A stretch of 64,000 bases of DNA from Chara braunii (GCA_003427395.1 BFEA01000484.1:681140-745139); one strand, 5' to 3'. Positions 1-12,034 are shown, counted from the first letter of the stretch. A program made the numbers and translations. The notes: generated by a model from the letters alone, not told the origin.

Positions 1-3000
1 GGGAGGTGTCCCCACCCCGTCAGGACGACCATTCGCTGCCCGCTGCCAGCAATAACTGTGGGTCTGGTCATTCGCCCCTACGACGTTGATCAGATATAAA
101 TATCAGTTTGTAACCTTCACAAAAAAAAAGAAATTGTTAAACCACTAGTACCTCCCCATTGTTTTTTAGAAGTCGGACCGGGAGTTCCTCATTTCATAGT
201 TATTGATCATTCTTCATAGTTCACACCAAACTCGGAAAAGGAAAATTTTGTATGATCGTCGGTCTACATCCTAAAAATTTCAACCATCCTCCCCTTCATC
301 AGTTTGTTTGAATTCTCAATGTTTGGTCATAGCAACTTTCGAAGCACTTGAAAAGTTCTTTCGCTCTCTCTTTGTCGCCCAATTTCTTCCTATTATACAC
401 TCTTAAGACGGACACGTCGACAACAAAACGCAAACCAACAAAGATTCATTTCTGACTTCCGAGCGAAATGATGAAATCCCATTCATGTTTTGCACACATC
501 AGGCAAGTCAAAGGGTGACTGGAACACCTATGATCTGTTGAATCAAGATTTCACAGGCCTTGGTAAAACAAAATTCAAGATCAAAGGCAACAAAATTGAT
601 CAGGTAATTGTAAGACATGAATGCAAACCCATCCATCCGTTGACATTTACTTAGGCGAGCATCTCGTCATCTCTTGTGGACAAACACACCATCATACCCT
701 TTCTATGAAAACCACCAGACCACCCATTTCATCATTGACATGGTCGTCATATGGGGAAGGCGACATAACATATCTTTGATATCAAATTGTGCACCTACGA
801 TCTCTACATTTCGTCTACTCCTCCCAATCGATTGTTGATATTGCGAAACTTACCCTTCATCCCTGAAACTTACTTCAGATTTAAGTGAGTTGCCTCTTGA
901 AGCGAATACAACAAACAGTTAATCCCCTTAGCTAATACAGTATTGCATGCCTTGATCGAAGGTTCAATAAACGTGGGGCAAATCGAGCGATATTTTTCAG
1001 TATTTTTGTGCTTAGATAATGAATATGCACACCCGATTCCGCCTTTTGAATTTTATTTTCCTCGACATACAGGTCCACTTGATACATCTCGTGTTTGACC
1101 AGTGCAAGAATATCAAGTTCGTCTTCGGAACAGATTCAATATTCATCACTTGTCAGGAATGTCTCCTTCATCCCCCTATCATACAATTGTTAGTACAAAA
1201 TTAGTACAACAAAAAAATATTCAAGAATTAAATAATCATTATATAGTAAAATTACATTCTAAATTTTAAATTTTAATTTCATCTTAAAAAATGTCATTCC
1301 AATTTTAAAATTTTCCGTCTTTCTTGAAAACTTCCCTTCCAAAAAAAAGATATCCCTTCTTGTTTAAACTATGTGCTAGAGATGGAATGAGTTCATGAAA
1401 TATTTTAATTAGACTGTCATTCTAAATAAGGATTTTCAATCATAAATAGGTTAATCCAATATAAATTAGAAGATATTTGTTGTAGTAGAATAAAATTTTA
1501 ATTAAAACATTTCATAAACTCGTTCAGAATTTTATTTGATCTTGAACAAATAGATGTAGTTGGAAGGGAAAACTCATATTTAGACGAGAACTTATCAAAT
1601 AAAATAAGAAATTTTATAATTGGACAAACACTGGAATGATAATTTGTAGATATGAAGAATATTTTTTTTTATGAAATGTTTTTTCAACTTTCATTTCTCG
1701 TGGGAATTTTTGTGTTATATATCCCCAAGATTTCTGTCAAGAGGGGCCAATACGAACCTTCTCAATTCTTCTCGTAATTTCATAACATCCTTGCGTCCGT
1801 TCTCTTGGCGTTGGGTCACACTTATAACAAAGCATTCTCTGACTTCCGTAGTGGAAAAGGCACAAGTATCACTCGTTATCTTCAAAATGTTGCTCAAAGT
1901 TTACAATGCTTCGTTCAACTCCCTGCTTAGAAGAAAGTCTCTCTGACCGTCATCACCGTGACAACGTGGCATATTTTTCGCATCTCATACAATCTGTGGT
2001 ACGATCTCAAGGTCACCGATCCGGAAATGTACGTAACCATTCCTCTTAGGGTCGGGCAATCCAGCACAAGGAAAGTTGGATACACACACTCATGCAAATT
2101 GTCGATGGTTGTGAAAAACGTCACCCACATTCGGGCATTTCTTTTAAACAACACATGCTTGACGCTTTATCATTCTCTTCACAACTCCCTCAATAAGTTG
2201 AACGTGGTTGAGAAGCATAAGCGTAGTCCGAACTTACAGTTCGAGAAAAATTCTCCATTAGTAACATCGAAGTAGAGGTCGAATAATAAGTTGTCAAAGG
2301 AATAAAAAACCCACATTGAGCAGCTGAAAGATTAACCGAGTGCCGAGATTGGTACAACCACTGACAAGTCATCTGCAAAAATCGACCTTTCGCGCAAACA
2401 CATCATGACATCTTATGGTCCGGGAGGAAAAGAGAAGTTCGCGCAGGAATGCGAACGACTTCTATGATAATTCAAACATCCACGAGCTAAAGGAAGCATG
2501 ACGACGCGAGACGGTTGCATACGGGGAACACGAGTTAGCAATCAAACGATTGATTATTAAGAGATCAATCGTTTCTTATGATCCTTCGAACATCCCGCTA
2601 CCGTTGACTCCACACATGCAAACAAGGGGCACCAAAAAAGTCGTTATCAAGGAAATCAAGGAAGAAATAAGAGTTCCGCACTTCTCCAACTCCAAAGCTT
2701 CGTACTCTAGTTACGAATATGAGTGAGGAATTTGTCGTCGCAACGACTACTTGGAGGTGGGCGAACCGTTAAGTGATCGTAGACTTAGTGATAAGACAGT
2801 GAAGGAGTATTTTGCACTGCTTCGTTTGAGCTGATTCTTGAGGGAAGATTGAAATGGGGCGAAAACTTCGTGAACTATTTCTTGGACGGGGTGGATAAAG
2901 GAAAATTTGGCATGTATAAGTCGAGGAGTTCTTTTTGTTTGTTTATATCACCTTCGCATAAACAAACGTACACTTGGTGAGAGCATTTCAGTCAATGGCA

Positions 3001-3810
3001 AAAAGGGAGTAAGCGGAGGAGACAATTGTATAATTGGTTGGGTAAAGTCGGTGCACATCAATACGTGGCCTTGCGATTTATGAATGATGACCGAACTGAA
3101 TTATGAGTTGTGGAAAGCACACCGATTAAGCATTGGTCATCATCACAGATTGTGCGATTTGTAAAGGTAAGAAAATATTTATAAAAAAAAAAAACGGAGA
3201 ATTGAAAGGAAATAGAGGAAAAAATCGCAGGGGGATATAAATAATAGAAGAGTAAAATATCAGAAGATCATGGAAATTCGCCTAGAAGGAAGAAGTGAGG
3301 GCACTGTTAAAGTCGCCGAGACTTTACGACAACTAATGAAATGGAAAGGGAATGTGGTTCTTCATTGCAATGAGGGAAGCACATGGGTAGATGCTTGACG
3401 AGTAGTATGCAGACTCTTTAGAGAAACCTTTGTGACAATGCAAAAAATATTTTGAGGTGGAAGGACGCGTCATGCTTAAGAAAGTCGCGGAGGCATCACC
3501 AACAACATTGGCTCTTAGGGACGAGATGATTGAAATGTTCAAGAATCAATATAAGAAAATGAATCTTCGAACTAAGAGTCTCGTCGAGCTTTCAACGTAC
3601 TTCTGCGAGTTAAGACCTTCACGACAAAACAAAGTAGATTGAAGACGAGGTCAATGATTTACAGGGTTGTCCGCGATAATTTTGATGTGCGTATCAGAGC
3701 GAGAATCATAATTAAGATGTAGTATGACGAAAAAAATTGTAAGAGTGTAATCATGAGATTGGTAAGGATTCTCCAATTCCTCGGCAAAAGCGAGGGTCTT
3801 TAGAGCGATT
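1..3810. other. AT-rich decayed DNA, no supportable gene
   Basis: All reading frames are short and none shows a recognisable domain. The base composition is AT-rich with scattered homopolymers. A motif near 139-156 (taaaccactagtacctcc) recurs near 6649 and, in variant form, near 12,625 and (reverse strand) near 7343 and 52,264, so it may be a border or internal segment of a repeat family. Phrases near 2650-3700 look like a decayed transposon body, but I cannot assign a family. Confidence 0.5.
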
Positions 3811-3988
3811 AAGTGGTGCAAACGTTATTTCTCCGCTTTAATTGCTTTGTTGCGAACGCTCAACTTCATGGCCCCTTTCTCTTTTTTTTATACCTCTTTT
3901 TTTCTTCTTCACGATCTTTACTCATCTCATCAAGCACAATACGTAGTAGAAGCGCTTCACGTTTGTCCTCGAGTCTCATCCGTTCTTC

Positions 3989-4470
3989 CTATCTTAGCAT
4001 CCTCTTGTTCTCTTGTGCTCGTCTTTCCTCATCCTCCTTGTGTCGCTTTTTTTTCGCCTCACGCTCGACCGAAAGTCTATGCTCTTCTACCATCTGCACA
4101 AAATACGCACGCATAAGTGAATTTATGTCGCCCAGCACTTCGCTTGTCTTGTTCTCACTTTCCGTCATTTTGTTTTCACGACCGATAATATTCAAATTTG
4201 TTCCCCGTGCGTGTTGGGGAAGACGTGTCCAAAAGCTTTAGCCTGCCAATATTCGACACAATCCCAAATAAAATATTCACATTTGCCACATTTACAACAC
4301 TTCGATTATCAGGCGACAAACCTTCACTATCTCCACTTTCTATGTTATCTCTCGAGTCAGCACTCTCGCTCATTAATCGTCCAATTTATTACCACAACTC
4401 CTCACCTCGCAAATCTCAACGTTGCCAAGTTACGTGCAACAATACCGTTGTTTGTTATAAGCCGCCACCT
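3989..4470 (-). pseudogene. Decayed Lys/Glu-rich coiled-coil ORF, possibly a gag relic
   Basis: On the minus strand, 4195-3989 encodes a stretch rich in Glu, Lys and Arg (for example VEREAKKKRHKEDEERRAQE) with coiled-coil character. It is preceded in another frame (4373-4176) by an acidic, Ser/Asn-rich stretch. Upstream at about 4400-4460 there is a trace of a Cys-rich segment that could be a decayed zinc knuckle, but the frame is broken. Charged coiled-coil segments after a zinc knuckle occur in some retroelement Gag proteins; that link is inference. Frame changes and stops indicate a relic. It could also be an unrelated low-complexity ORF. Confidence 0.3.
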
Positions 4471-4908
4471 CCACTAGGTACAATTTTCCACTAGATGGTT
4501 ACGACCCTAGATGATAGGAATTCAAAGATTGCAAAGCAAAAGCACGTAGCACAACACACTTGGCATTAGCCATACACATTGTGTAACTATTAGAGCATCA
4601 TCAATTGTAAAAAACAAATGCACGTTAACACGTGGTTGTTAACAGTGGTCATATGAAAGTTAAAAAAAAATGAGTGATGATAGGCGAAACTCCACTGTCG
4701 GGAAAAACGATATCGAACCCATAGTTTTTTCTATCCCGAACCCGTAGTTGCACTGACGCCGCGCGACAAAAAAAAAAATCTCAACTTCATTTTAATATTC
4801 ATTCAGTCATCAACGATGTAAAACCTCAGCTTCGATGTTCTGCCATCAATACTCACATCACACTCGACCCTATCGATGACCTAGTGTCGAAAAGGCTACC
4901 AAATCTTG

Positions 4909-5121
4909 GGTATAAAGTACAAGCTCTCCTGTAGCACGAAAAACTACTACAATCTATGGATCGAGTCCTATGTCTACTCACTTATTGTATAAAATTATCA
5001 AAGTTGTTAAAGTCTATGGTTTAATAATACTTCCCCGTCGTCAAAACATTAATACCGGACTGGTAAATCTCAACGCTCATTAAAGTCAGTAGCTCGAGAC
5101 TTATCCAGTAAGGTATTCCCG
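4909..5121. repeat. First copy of 213-bp artefactual duplication
   Basis: This block is identical to 5160-5372 (constant offset of 251 bp). The two copies are separated only by a 38-bp sequencing-adapter junction. Sequence before this copy and after the second copy reads as one continuous locus if a single copy is kept, so the duplication is almost certainly an assembly product rather than biology. Confidence 0.95.
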
Positions 5122-5159
5122 CTGTCTCTTATACACATCTAGATGTGTATAAGAGACAG
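5122..5159. other. Nextera mosaic-end junction adapter (contaminant)
   Basis: The 38 bases are a perfect inverted pair: CTGTCTCTTATACACATCT (5122-5140) followed by its reverse complement AGATGTGTATAAGAGACAG (5141-5159). This is the Tn5 mosaic end used in Nextera kits, in the circularisation-junction form found in mate-pair libraries. It is not a natural element of this genome. The identical blocks on both sides fit an untrimmed junction read being assembled. Confidence 0.97.
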
Positions 5160-5372
5160 GGTATAAAGTACAAGCTCTCCTGTAGCACGAAAAACTACTA
5201 CAATCTATGGATCGAGTCCTATGTCTACTCACTTATTGTATAAAATTATCAAAGTTGTTAAAGTCTATGGTTTAATAATACTTCCCCGTCGTCAAAACAT
5301 TAATACCGGACTGGTAAATCTCAACGCTCATTAAAGTCAGTAGCTCGAGACTTATCCAGTAAGGTATTCCCG
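5160..5372. repeat. Second copy of 213-bp artefactual duplication
   Basis: Identical to 4909-5121. It begins immediately after the adapter junction and runs into unique sequence at 5373. Coordinates downstream of here are probably inflated by 251 bp relative to the real chromosome. Confidence 0.93.
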
Positions 5373-5407
5373 CACTTGGTAAACCGTGACATTTTTCTCT
5401 TCGGAAG

Positions 5408-6069
5408 ACCAAACATTGTTTTTAAGAAGACGAATGACTTGGTTGTTTTGTTTTTTTTATTTGTTTTCTCTACAACAAGATATTGTTTCTAAGATGAATG
5501 ATCTAGTTGTTGTTTATTTGGGACATTGACAACTTGAACTTTTAGGGTCAGACTTTGTTTTTAAGATGAATGGTCTAACCGATATTTTATTTCAGAGTGT
5601 TTTTTAACAGACTCTTACATTGTTTCTAAGATGAATTACCCATAGTACTTTTTTTTGTATTGAGAACAAGGGGTTGAGTATTGTTAATAAGATGAATGAC
5701 TCAACTCTTTGGATGTTTCTTCTGAGGGAGGTTCAAGCAAAAAGCCTAAGCATTGTTCAGAAAATGAATGGTCTGACTACATTGTTATCAGAAAAAAAAA
5801 GAATAATTAAAGAGTTATACTAATTGAAAGTAACTTGGGTCAACTTAGCATTGTTTATAAGGTGAATGACTCAACTGTACACGCACTTTGAACATTAAGC
5901 GCAAAGATATATATAAAACTTGGTTATTAAACAGTTTAAGGTTGACGAGATATTATTTTTACAATGAAAGATCTTGTCATATTCCTGAAGAAGAGAGAAG
6001 TAGTTGTGCAACTTGTTCGTGTATAATGGTAAAAGGTTAGACATTGTTTTTAAGATTAATGACCTAACT
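5408..6069 (+). repeat. Hairpin array A, copy 1 (about nine units)
   Basis: About nine units have a central segment, nearly always exactly 19 nt, resembling ATTGTTTTTAAGATGAATG, flanked by short arms. Arms differ between units yet several are complementary: CAACAAGAT/ATCTAGTTG (5473-5481/5501-5509, 8 of 9 pairs), GGTCAGAC/GTCTAACC (5546-5553/5573-5580, 7 of 8), GTTGAGT/ACTCAAC (5673-5679/5699-5705, 7 of 7), GACGAGAT/ATCTTGTC (5944-5951/5971-5978, 8 of 8 with one G-T). Units near 5617, 5751 and 5849 pair poorly. Spacing is irregular, about 65-110 bp. Function is unknown. Confidence 0.7.
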
Positions 6070-6924
6070 CAATGCCTATGTAAGATGAGGTAAAAAGTTA
6101 ATCATCTAAAGATTCAACTAACAACTTGCATAAAGGATGATTTGAGATTGGTGAAAGACTTACTTTGGTTGAATATGTATCTCTTTAATTGTAAGTTTAA
6201 TCAGAGTTGTTTTTTATAGGTAGTAGCTTTAGATGCTCAGCATGTGTAAGAGCAATAAAAATTAGTTTAATTTTTATATTTTCGACAACTAGGAGTAAAT
6301 ATTTTTCATGTTTCGGTGTTGTATAATTAAAAAACAATATTTTTGCTAACGGATGTACTGCCCATATTTCTACAAATTCAACGAGTCATTCAATTTTTGT
6401 CTTTACAAATTCGACTTTTGTCCGAGTTTCATGTATGACTTAGTAAAAATATAAGAAACTTTTTTTATAGGCGAAGTGCTACCAATTGTTTTGTTAAATT
6501 GGGGAGTTAGATAAAATTTGACTTTGGGACGTCAGATATATTTTTATAATTTATATTTAGTTTTGTACAAGTTTTAGAAATACATATTCTCTAGAGGAAG
6601 TGTTGTCTAAAATTTTACTAATTTAAAAAGTTCGTTGAATTTTATCTTAAACCACTAGTACCTTCGTCATTGTTGGGAAATTACAAGGTTTTGCCAGTTC
6701 TCGAATAAATCGGGGGTGGGACATAAGGTCGACAATGTACCATAAATCGAATTTTTATAGTTTCTACGATTGAAATAAAATGTTTTGTCTAGTGTAGTGA
6801 TGTCGAATGGGGTACTAGTCCACAAGGTCGTGCTCACAATCTTCCTCTACAAAATGTACCTTATATGCAAGGCGGTCACATTCTGAATGTTACTGTTTTT
6901 ATTATTTTTTTTTTGCATGTATTT

Positions 6925-7345
6925 TTTATGAGTCCCCTGGCAATGAGGCAGAGTGGAATCCGTGATCTGCTCAAGCTGTGTTTTGTCAAAGGATTGTAAT
7001 GTTCATCACACTGACACTTTTGAAGATATATCCAACGATTTTCACTGTCGGATCTGTGCGACTGTTTTTATTTCCTTCTATTCTCTTTTTCAAATCTGAC
7101 AACCTGACCACGGGGTCGAGGTGCCCTCATCGAGGGTATTTTCACACTACCACTTCAAAAAATGTATACAACAACAATTGCAGCCAAAACTTAGTTCGTT
7201 TGTTTTTTTTACTTATTTTCTAAATTCACGGACGAAACTTTTTTTTTTTTTGTCCATGAGAGTACCAGAAAGAAATGGAGTGGTACCCAGGTTCGGCGAG
7301 CTCGGAGCGCAATGAAATTGAGGGTCGACAATAACAGACTCGGAG
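6925..7345 (+). repeat. Segment with inverted copy at 12,625-13,165
   Basis: The reverse complement of 12,625-13,165 matches this stretch along its length, including the poly-T near 7240 (poly-A near 12,735) and the segment ending in a variant of the taaaccactagtacctcc motif. The two therefore form a diverged inverted repeat about 5.7 kb apart, and both belong to the family represented by 5385-9235. Confidence 0.6.
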
Positions 7346-9235
7346 GTACGAGTGGTTTAGCAGAGTTCAAGTTTTTTTACTTAATCAGAGAGTTAGACCA
7401 AATTGGACTCTGTAAAGTTAAAAGTCATTCCTTGATTTCCTATCTAGTTGGGTAAAAATTATGAAAGAGCATTTTTCTTGAGGAAGTGTCATCGAAATAT
7501 TTATCGTTCCAAAAAGTTAGATTATATTTAGAAATAAAAGTTTTGGCAATCCATCCTCTATAGGGGAGATGTTGTCAAAGTTTTCCCTTATTTTTCGATA
7601 ACATCGGAGATAAATTTAAACATAGTCTTGAAAGAGGATTTATGAAATGTAATATGAAGGTATATTTTCATAGACTTAAAGTTCAACTTTGAGGACCGGT
7701 CTGTGTTGTGTTATAGGTCATGGGTCCTTCAAAATCTGACTAGTTTCAGTCCGATCCTACAAGGATCGTCTTCTATTATCTTTTGATAACAGGTCGGTTT
7801 CTGACTCGACTCTAACTCATTCTCGCTACTCAACCTAAGACCGTAGTCCCTAAGGGTTGAAATGTTTTTGAGGGTTTTTACCCGGAATTTATTAAATGGT
7901 CATTTAAAAAGGACTGAGTCATTTATTTTAGAAGGTCGGACAAAGGTTGGGGCTTGTGTGAATAAGACAAAGCGTGTGAGTGCAGAGAGTGGTTGAAGTT
8001 GCCGCTATGTAGTGCGGGGTTGTCAATGTTGAATCTTTGGCGTGGTTACATGTATGTTTTATGAGTTGAAGTCTGTATTTAATTTTGTTTGCAATTATGT
8101 CTATATTTGAAAGGAAGTAACACAGTGATTGCCTCGTTCCTATAACCCCGTTATATTTATACTTTGTGTATTCGCTCGCTCTACTTTGACTACACGTATT
8201 GAACAGACTTGTATTGATAGAATACGGGGATCCCTTTTCCCCTTTGTCTTTAGATTCCTACAGTTGGAGGTTGAGGTCCGTGGCGGTTGTCAAAGTCCAA
8301 CCCTTTGACTTGTCCGAAGACCTCCAAAGATGGAGCCTCGTCTTATAGGTCAGGGGCGTTCCGCCACCACAAAGGGTCGAAGCCCGCCACCACTCATGTA
8401 CACAGGGTGCGGAAAAGCGTAGGTATTACAATCGCACTCACGATTGCCTAGCATCAAGAGATTAACCTCTCAAGACGTGTGTCAATCAACACTTGAGTGT
8501 CGAAGGTAATCGTCAAAATTATTGAGGTCCTCGTGGTCGTGGGTATCGCATAGTACGTCATTATTGTGACTGCTTACGTATTCCTGAATGGTTAGTCAAT
8601 ATGACAAGGCCTTCGCCACCATTTGGCATGCAATGTCCGTCTATTTTTGTTGTCAAAATGTTATAGGCCCAATGAAAAAGGGACAAAAGCGAGATTTATG
8701 TACGAAGTCTGGTTTATTTTTGTGAAGTGTATCGTGTAGTTAGATGGACCATCCTAGTCAACCGGCGCAGAGTCGCGCTTAGAAAATCCACCCCCAAAAT
8801 GCTAGTTCACGTATGGATTCGATTAAGGTGTTCGACCCCTCGTACCCCCTACGCTACAACGAACAAGAAACGCCCTCTGTTGGGCCACCTCTACGACTGC
8901 ACTCGAGCAACTTTCACACGTAGTTCGGTAGCTCAGCGGGGATAAGCATATCTAAGGGTGATGACAGCCCATTGGGCAGAGATAGGTTGTTTCTCGCACA
9001 ACCTCTATCCTATCATAAGGTTCGCGAGAGGTACGAGTGACACACTCGGACGAAGTTGCAAAAGCTCCATCGTGAAAAAATCCAACAAAATTCTGGGTGA
9101 CGTGGTCGAGGGGTCCCCCTGTAGGACCAATCCGCTCGACAATGGTCTCACTAGCCATGGGACAAAATAAACAACAAAACCCATCATCTGTCTGTGACCA
9201 GCCGTTCTTGTATATGATTATAAAATCAAAGTGAC

Positions 9236-10330
9236 ACAAATTTTCGGTGCGCTTTTATTTTCACTATTGATTTTTTTTAAGGTCCTTGCTTTTCGTCTTT
9301 GTTTGTTTATTGGTTAAGTATTTTCACAAACTATGAAAGTGATAACACACCCCGCTTTGCTTCTACAACGAGTTAGAGTGGGGCAGGGATGAGACTCGTC
9401 GACACAATTCATGAAGGATAAAAAAAAAAAAAAAAAACACGTTCTTATTTGTTTTCATGAGTTCGATTTTGTTTGGGGGGGGGGGGAGTTTGCCAAAGTA
9501 TAACAGTTTTGCAATTGTTCGGGCCCTCCTCTCGTCGCAGGTATCTAAAAAAACAACGGTTGAAATATATCTCGATGGAAACACCGCCATAATACGTTAA
9601 AACCTGCTCATGCCAAATGTGAAGTGCGCTACGAAAAAATTATCTTTACTTTTATTTTTTTCCAACCATTTCAGTGCCCTACAAGTCTCTCGCGTGAACG
9701 GGGGTCGCCCAAACCAACGACCGCTCGGTCTTGCAAGGCCGGGGAGAGTCATTTTCGAGATGACAGGACACTATCAAAAAGTAAAAGAAAAAAACAAAAA
9801 CAAAGTTGAAAATATAGAGGAAAAAAAAAAGGTTCGTTTTTCATTGCCGCTCGCACGCGATAGAGAGAGACGTACGACGACCTGCTCGTAGGGGCCTATG
9901 CGCAAGTCATCGTACTTTTTCTTTCTCTCAGACTCTCTCTCTTTCTCTGATGCGCCACCTTTGGTAATGCAAAATAGGTTCTTTTTTTTGTGTGTGTGTG
10001 AGAGAGAGGGAGGGAGGCATGCGGTCACTCGCTCGCTCGCTGCGTTTCGTAATACAAAACAAGAATAGATCTTCCCGCCAAAGATTCATTCCCGTTTTGC
10101 ACTTTCAAAATGCACATTTTTTTGTTATGTTATTTTTTTTAAGTTGCCTTCTCCTCATCGGGGGACAACCATATATTTTTCTCTCACCTCACATATTTTA
10201 AAACTGGCGTTCTGCCATGTCATGGAACATATCTTTCTATCACTATTCACCTACCATTACTCCTAAGCCTATATAGGGGACCCTTGCAAGCATAACTTTC
10301 TACCTCTCTTCGTTGAACAACATTTTTTTC
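9236..10330. other. No gene seen; homopolymer and GA/CT-rich tracts
   Basis: The stretch contains an A run near 9420-9436, a G run near 9475-9486, and GA- or CT-rich tracts around 9860-10,020. Short frames here are products of composition. No domain, RNA gene or mobile-element hallmark is recognisable. Confidence 0.5.
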
Positions 10331-10336
10331 CGTTTG

Positions 10337-10455
10337 CCCTAGCGTTTAGGGTGCAGGGTTGGGGCCATCGATGGGGGCCCAACTAACACAAGGACCTAAC
10401 ATTTATTAGTGACCGTGCCTCCCTTTTCATTTTCTCTAAAGTGCAAATTGTTTGT
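10337..10455 (+). repeat. Direct repeat, left copy
   Basis: Begins tttgccctagcgt and ends near aaagtgcaaattgttt. It matches 12,482-12,590 in the same orientation with moderate divergence. The pair brackets the hairpin array and the (GT)n tract, so they could be terminal repeats of an element about 2.2 kb long or two members of a dispersed family. No target duplication was identified. Confidence 0.5.
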
Positions 10456-10850
10456 TTTTTTCTATCTTTTCATTTTGGGAATTTTTTTGAAATGCCCATG
10501 TTTTTTCCATCATGTATTTACGGCATTCCCCTCCAATAACCGACTTGCCCTGTCACCCCCCTCTAACAACGATTCAAGTTTATGAAAAGCCCTTAGCGTC
10601 GTTTGGGCCTGAAATATGTTTAAGATGCCTCCACTGGTACTAGTACCAAATTTCACGTATGCCACTACCGGAAGTGCCAACATAATAATTTGCCACGTCC
10701 CCCTACAGGTACCGTGCAAGGTTTCAACATGGCCCTGTGGTTGTTGGTGGCACTCCGACGAACTCGGATCGTCGGCAGGACAAGGAGCACGATGAGGGAG
10801 GGAAAAATGAGCGAAAGGAAGAAGAGAAACGAGAGGAGGGGGGGAAGATA
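10456..10850. other. No gene seen
   Basis: Between the left direct repeat and hairpin array C there is no recognisable coding or RNA feature. The right part grades into a GA-rich tract on the plus strand. Confidence 0.45.
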
Positions 10851-11945
10851 TGTTATATGGTCTTATCTTCTCATGTTATAGCAGAAGATCGGTACTCGGT
10901 TTGTACATTCTCGTCCACGACCAGAATGTTTAAAATAACTAGAACACGGGAAGATACGACAACATGATATATCTCCTCCTCCTTCTCCTCCTCTCGCTCG
11001 TCTATCCCTTCCTCATCGCTCTCCTTTCATCAGAGTGGAAGGAGGAGGGGCGCGATGAGGGGGGGAAGCCCAATGAGAGAAGGAGGAATCTGAGGAGGAT
11101 GACGTATCACCGTATCTACTCATGTTCTAGTGAAAAGTTCATTCTCATTTTGCACATTCTAAAATGAGCAAGAATCTTTCGCTAGAACATGGGAAGGTAT
11201 GGCCATATCCCCTCCTCCTCCCGCTTGTCTTTTCCCTCCTCATAACTCTTATCCCGTCGAAATAGTTGGAGGAGGAGTTGGCTGAGGCGAGTGAAGATGA
11301 TCGGGAGGAGGAGGAGGAGGAGGAACAGGAGGAAGAATGAGAAAGGGAGGAAATATTGTTGTATCTTCTCATGTTCTAGCGGAATGCGATGAGGGCGGGG
11401 AAGACAAGCAGAAGGAGGAAAATGGCCGTATTTTCCCATGTTATAGTGAAAGATTCATGCTTATTTTAGAATGTGCAAAATCGACATGAATCTTCCGCTA
11501 TAATACGGGAATTGACCATTTGTCCTCCTCCTCCTGCTTGTGTTTTCCCTCTCCCTCGCTCTCCTCCTGTTGATGTGCAAAGTGAACATGAATCTTTCAC
11601 TAAAACATGGGAAGATACGGCTATATCCCCTCCTCCTCCCACTCGGCCACTTCTCCTGCTCGTTTTTCCCCTCCTCATCCCACTCCTCCCCTCTGAGTGG
11701 GAGGAGGAGGAGCGGGATGAGGAGGGGGAAGATGAGCGGGAGGAGGAGGAGATATGACCTTATGAAGTCATGTTCTTGCAGAACGCAATGACGGAGGGGA
11801 AGACTAGCGGGAGGAGGGATGAGAGGAGGAGGGGATGTCGTCGTATCTTCCCATATTCTATCAGAAGATTCATGCTCATTTTAGAATGTGCAAAATCGAC
11901 ATGAATCTTCTGCTAGAAGATGGGAGGATAAAGCCATATCTCATC
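10850..11945. repeat. Hairpin array C with purine/pyrimidine-asymmetric arms
   Basis: Long quasi-palindromes alternate here. Arms 11,435-11,459 and 11,485-11,509 (25 nt each) pair at 23 of 25 positions counting G-T. A second similar hairpin has arms near 11,847-11,874 and 11,900-11,926. Both share the centre TTTTAGAATGTGCAAAAT, and a related, more diverged centre occurs near 11,140-11,170. Between them lie GAGGAGG/CCTCCTCC hairpins, for example 11,668-11,690 against 11,699-11,727. Reading frames through this zone are composition artefacts. Confidence 0.65.
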
Positions 11946-12031
11946 CTCCTCCCGCTCATTTTTCCCTTCCTAATGGCGGTCCTCCTCCTGCCACTTCGAA
12001 GGGATGTGTGTGTGTACATGCTCGTATGCTC

Positions 12032-12034
<3 letters not shown>

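Larger units (their letters stand above)
5385..9235 (+). repeat. Large non-coding repeat, copy 1 (AT-shifted)
   Basis: Colinear with 24,960-28,290. Shared landmarks include the hairpin array at the left, a phrase around gaagagagaagtagttgtg (5989 and 25,648), a segment ending in gataacaggtcggt (7785 and 26,865), and a right-hand block at 8700-9170 matching 27,900-28,250. No ORF of consequence is present in either copy. Copy 1 differs from copy 2 largely by C-to-T and G-to-A type changes. The repeat could be the non-coding part of a large retrotransposon or an unclassified interspersed repeat. Borders are approximate. Confidence 0.6.

Noticed and set aside
5122-5159. Natural Tn5-like transposon end
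   Set aside because: Only the two head-to-head 19-bp mosaic ends are present, with no transposon body, between identical blocks; a library adapter explains it better.
8925-8945. A-box-like TAGCTCAGCGGG
   Set aside because: No matching B box or cloverleaf; the stretch is simply part of the repeat shared with 28.1 kb and 13.4 kb.
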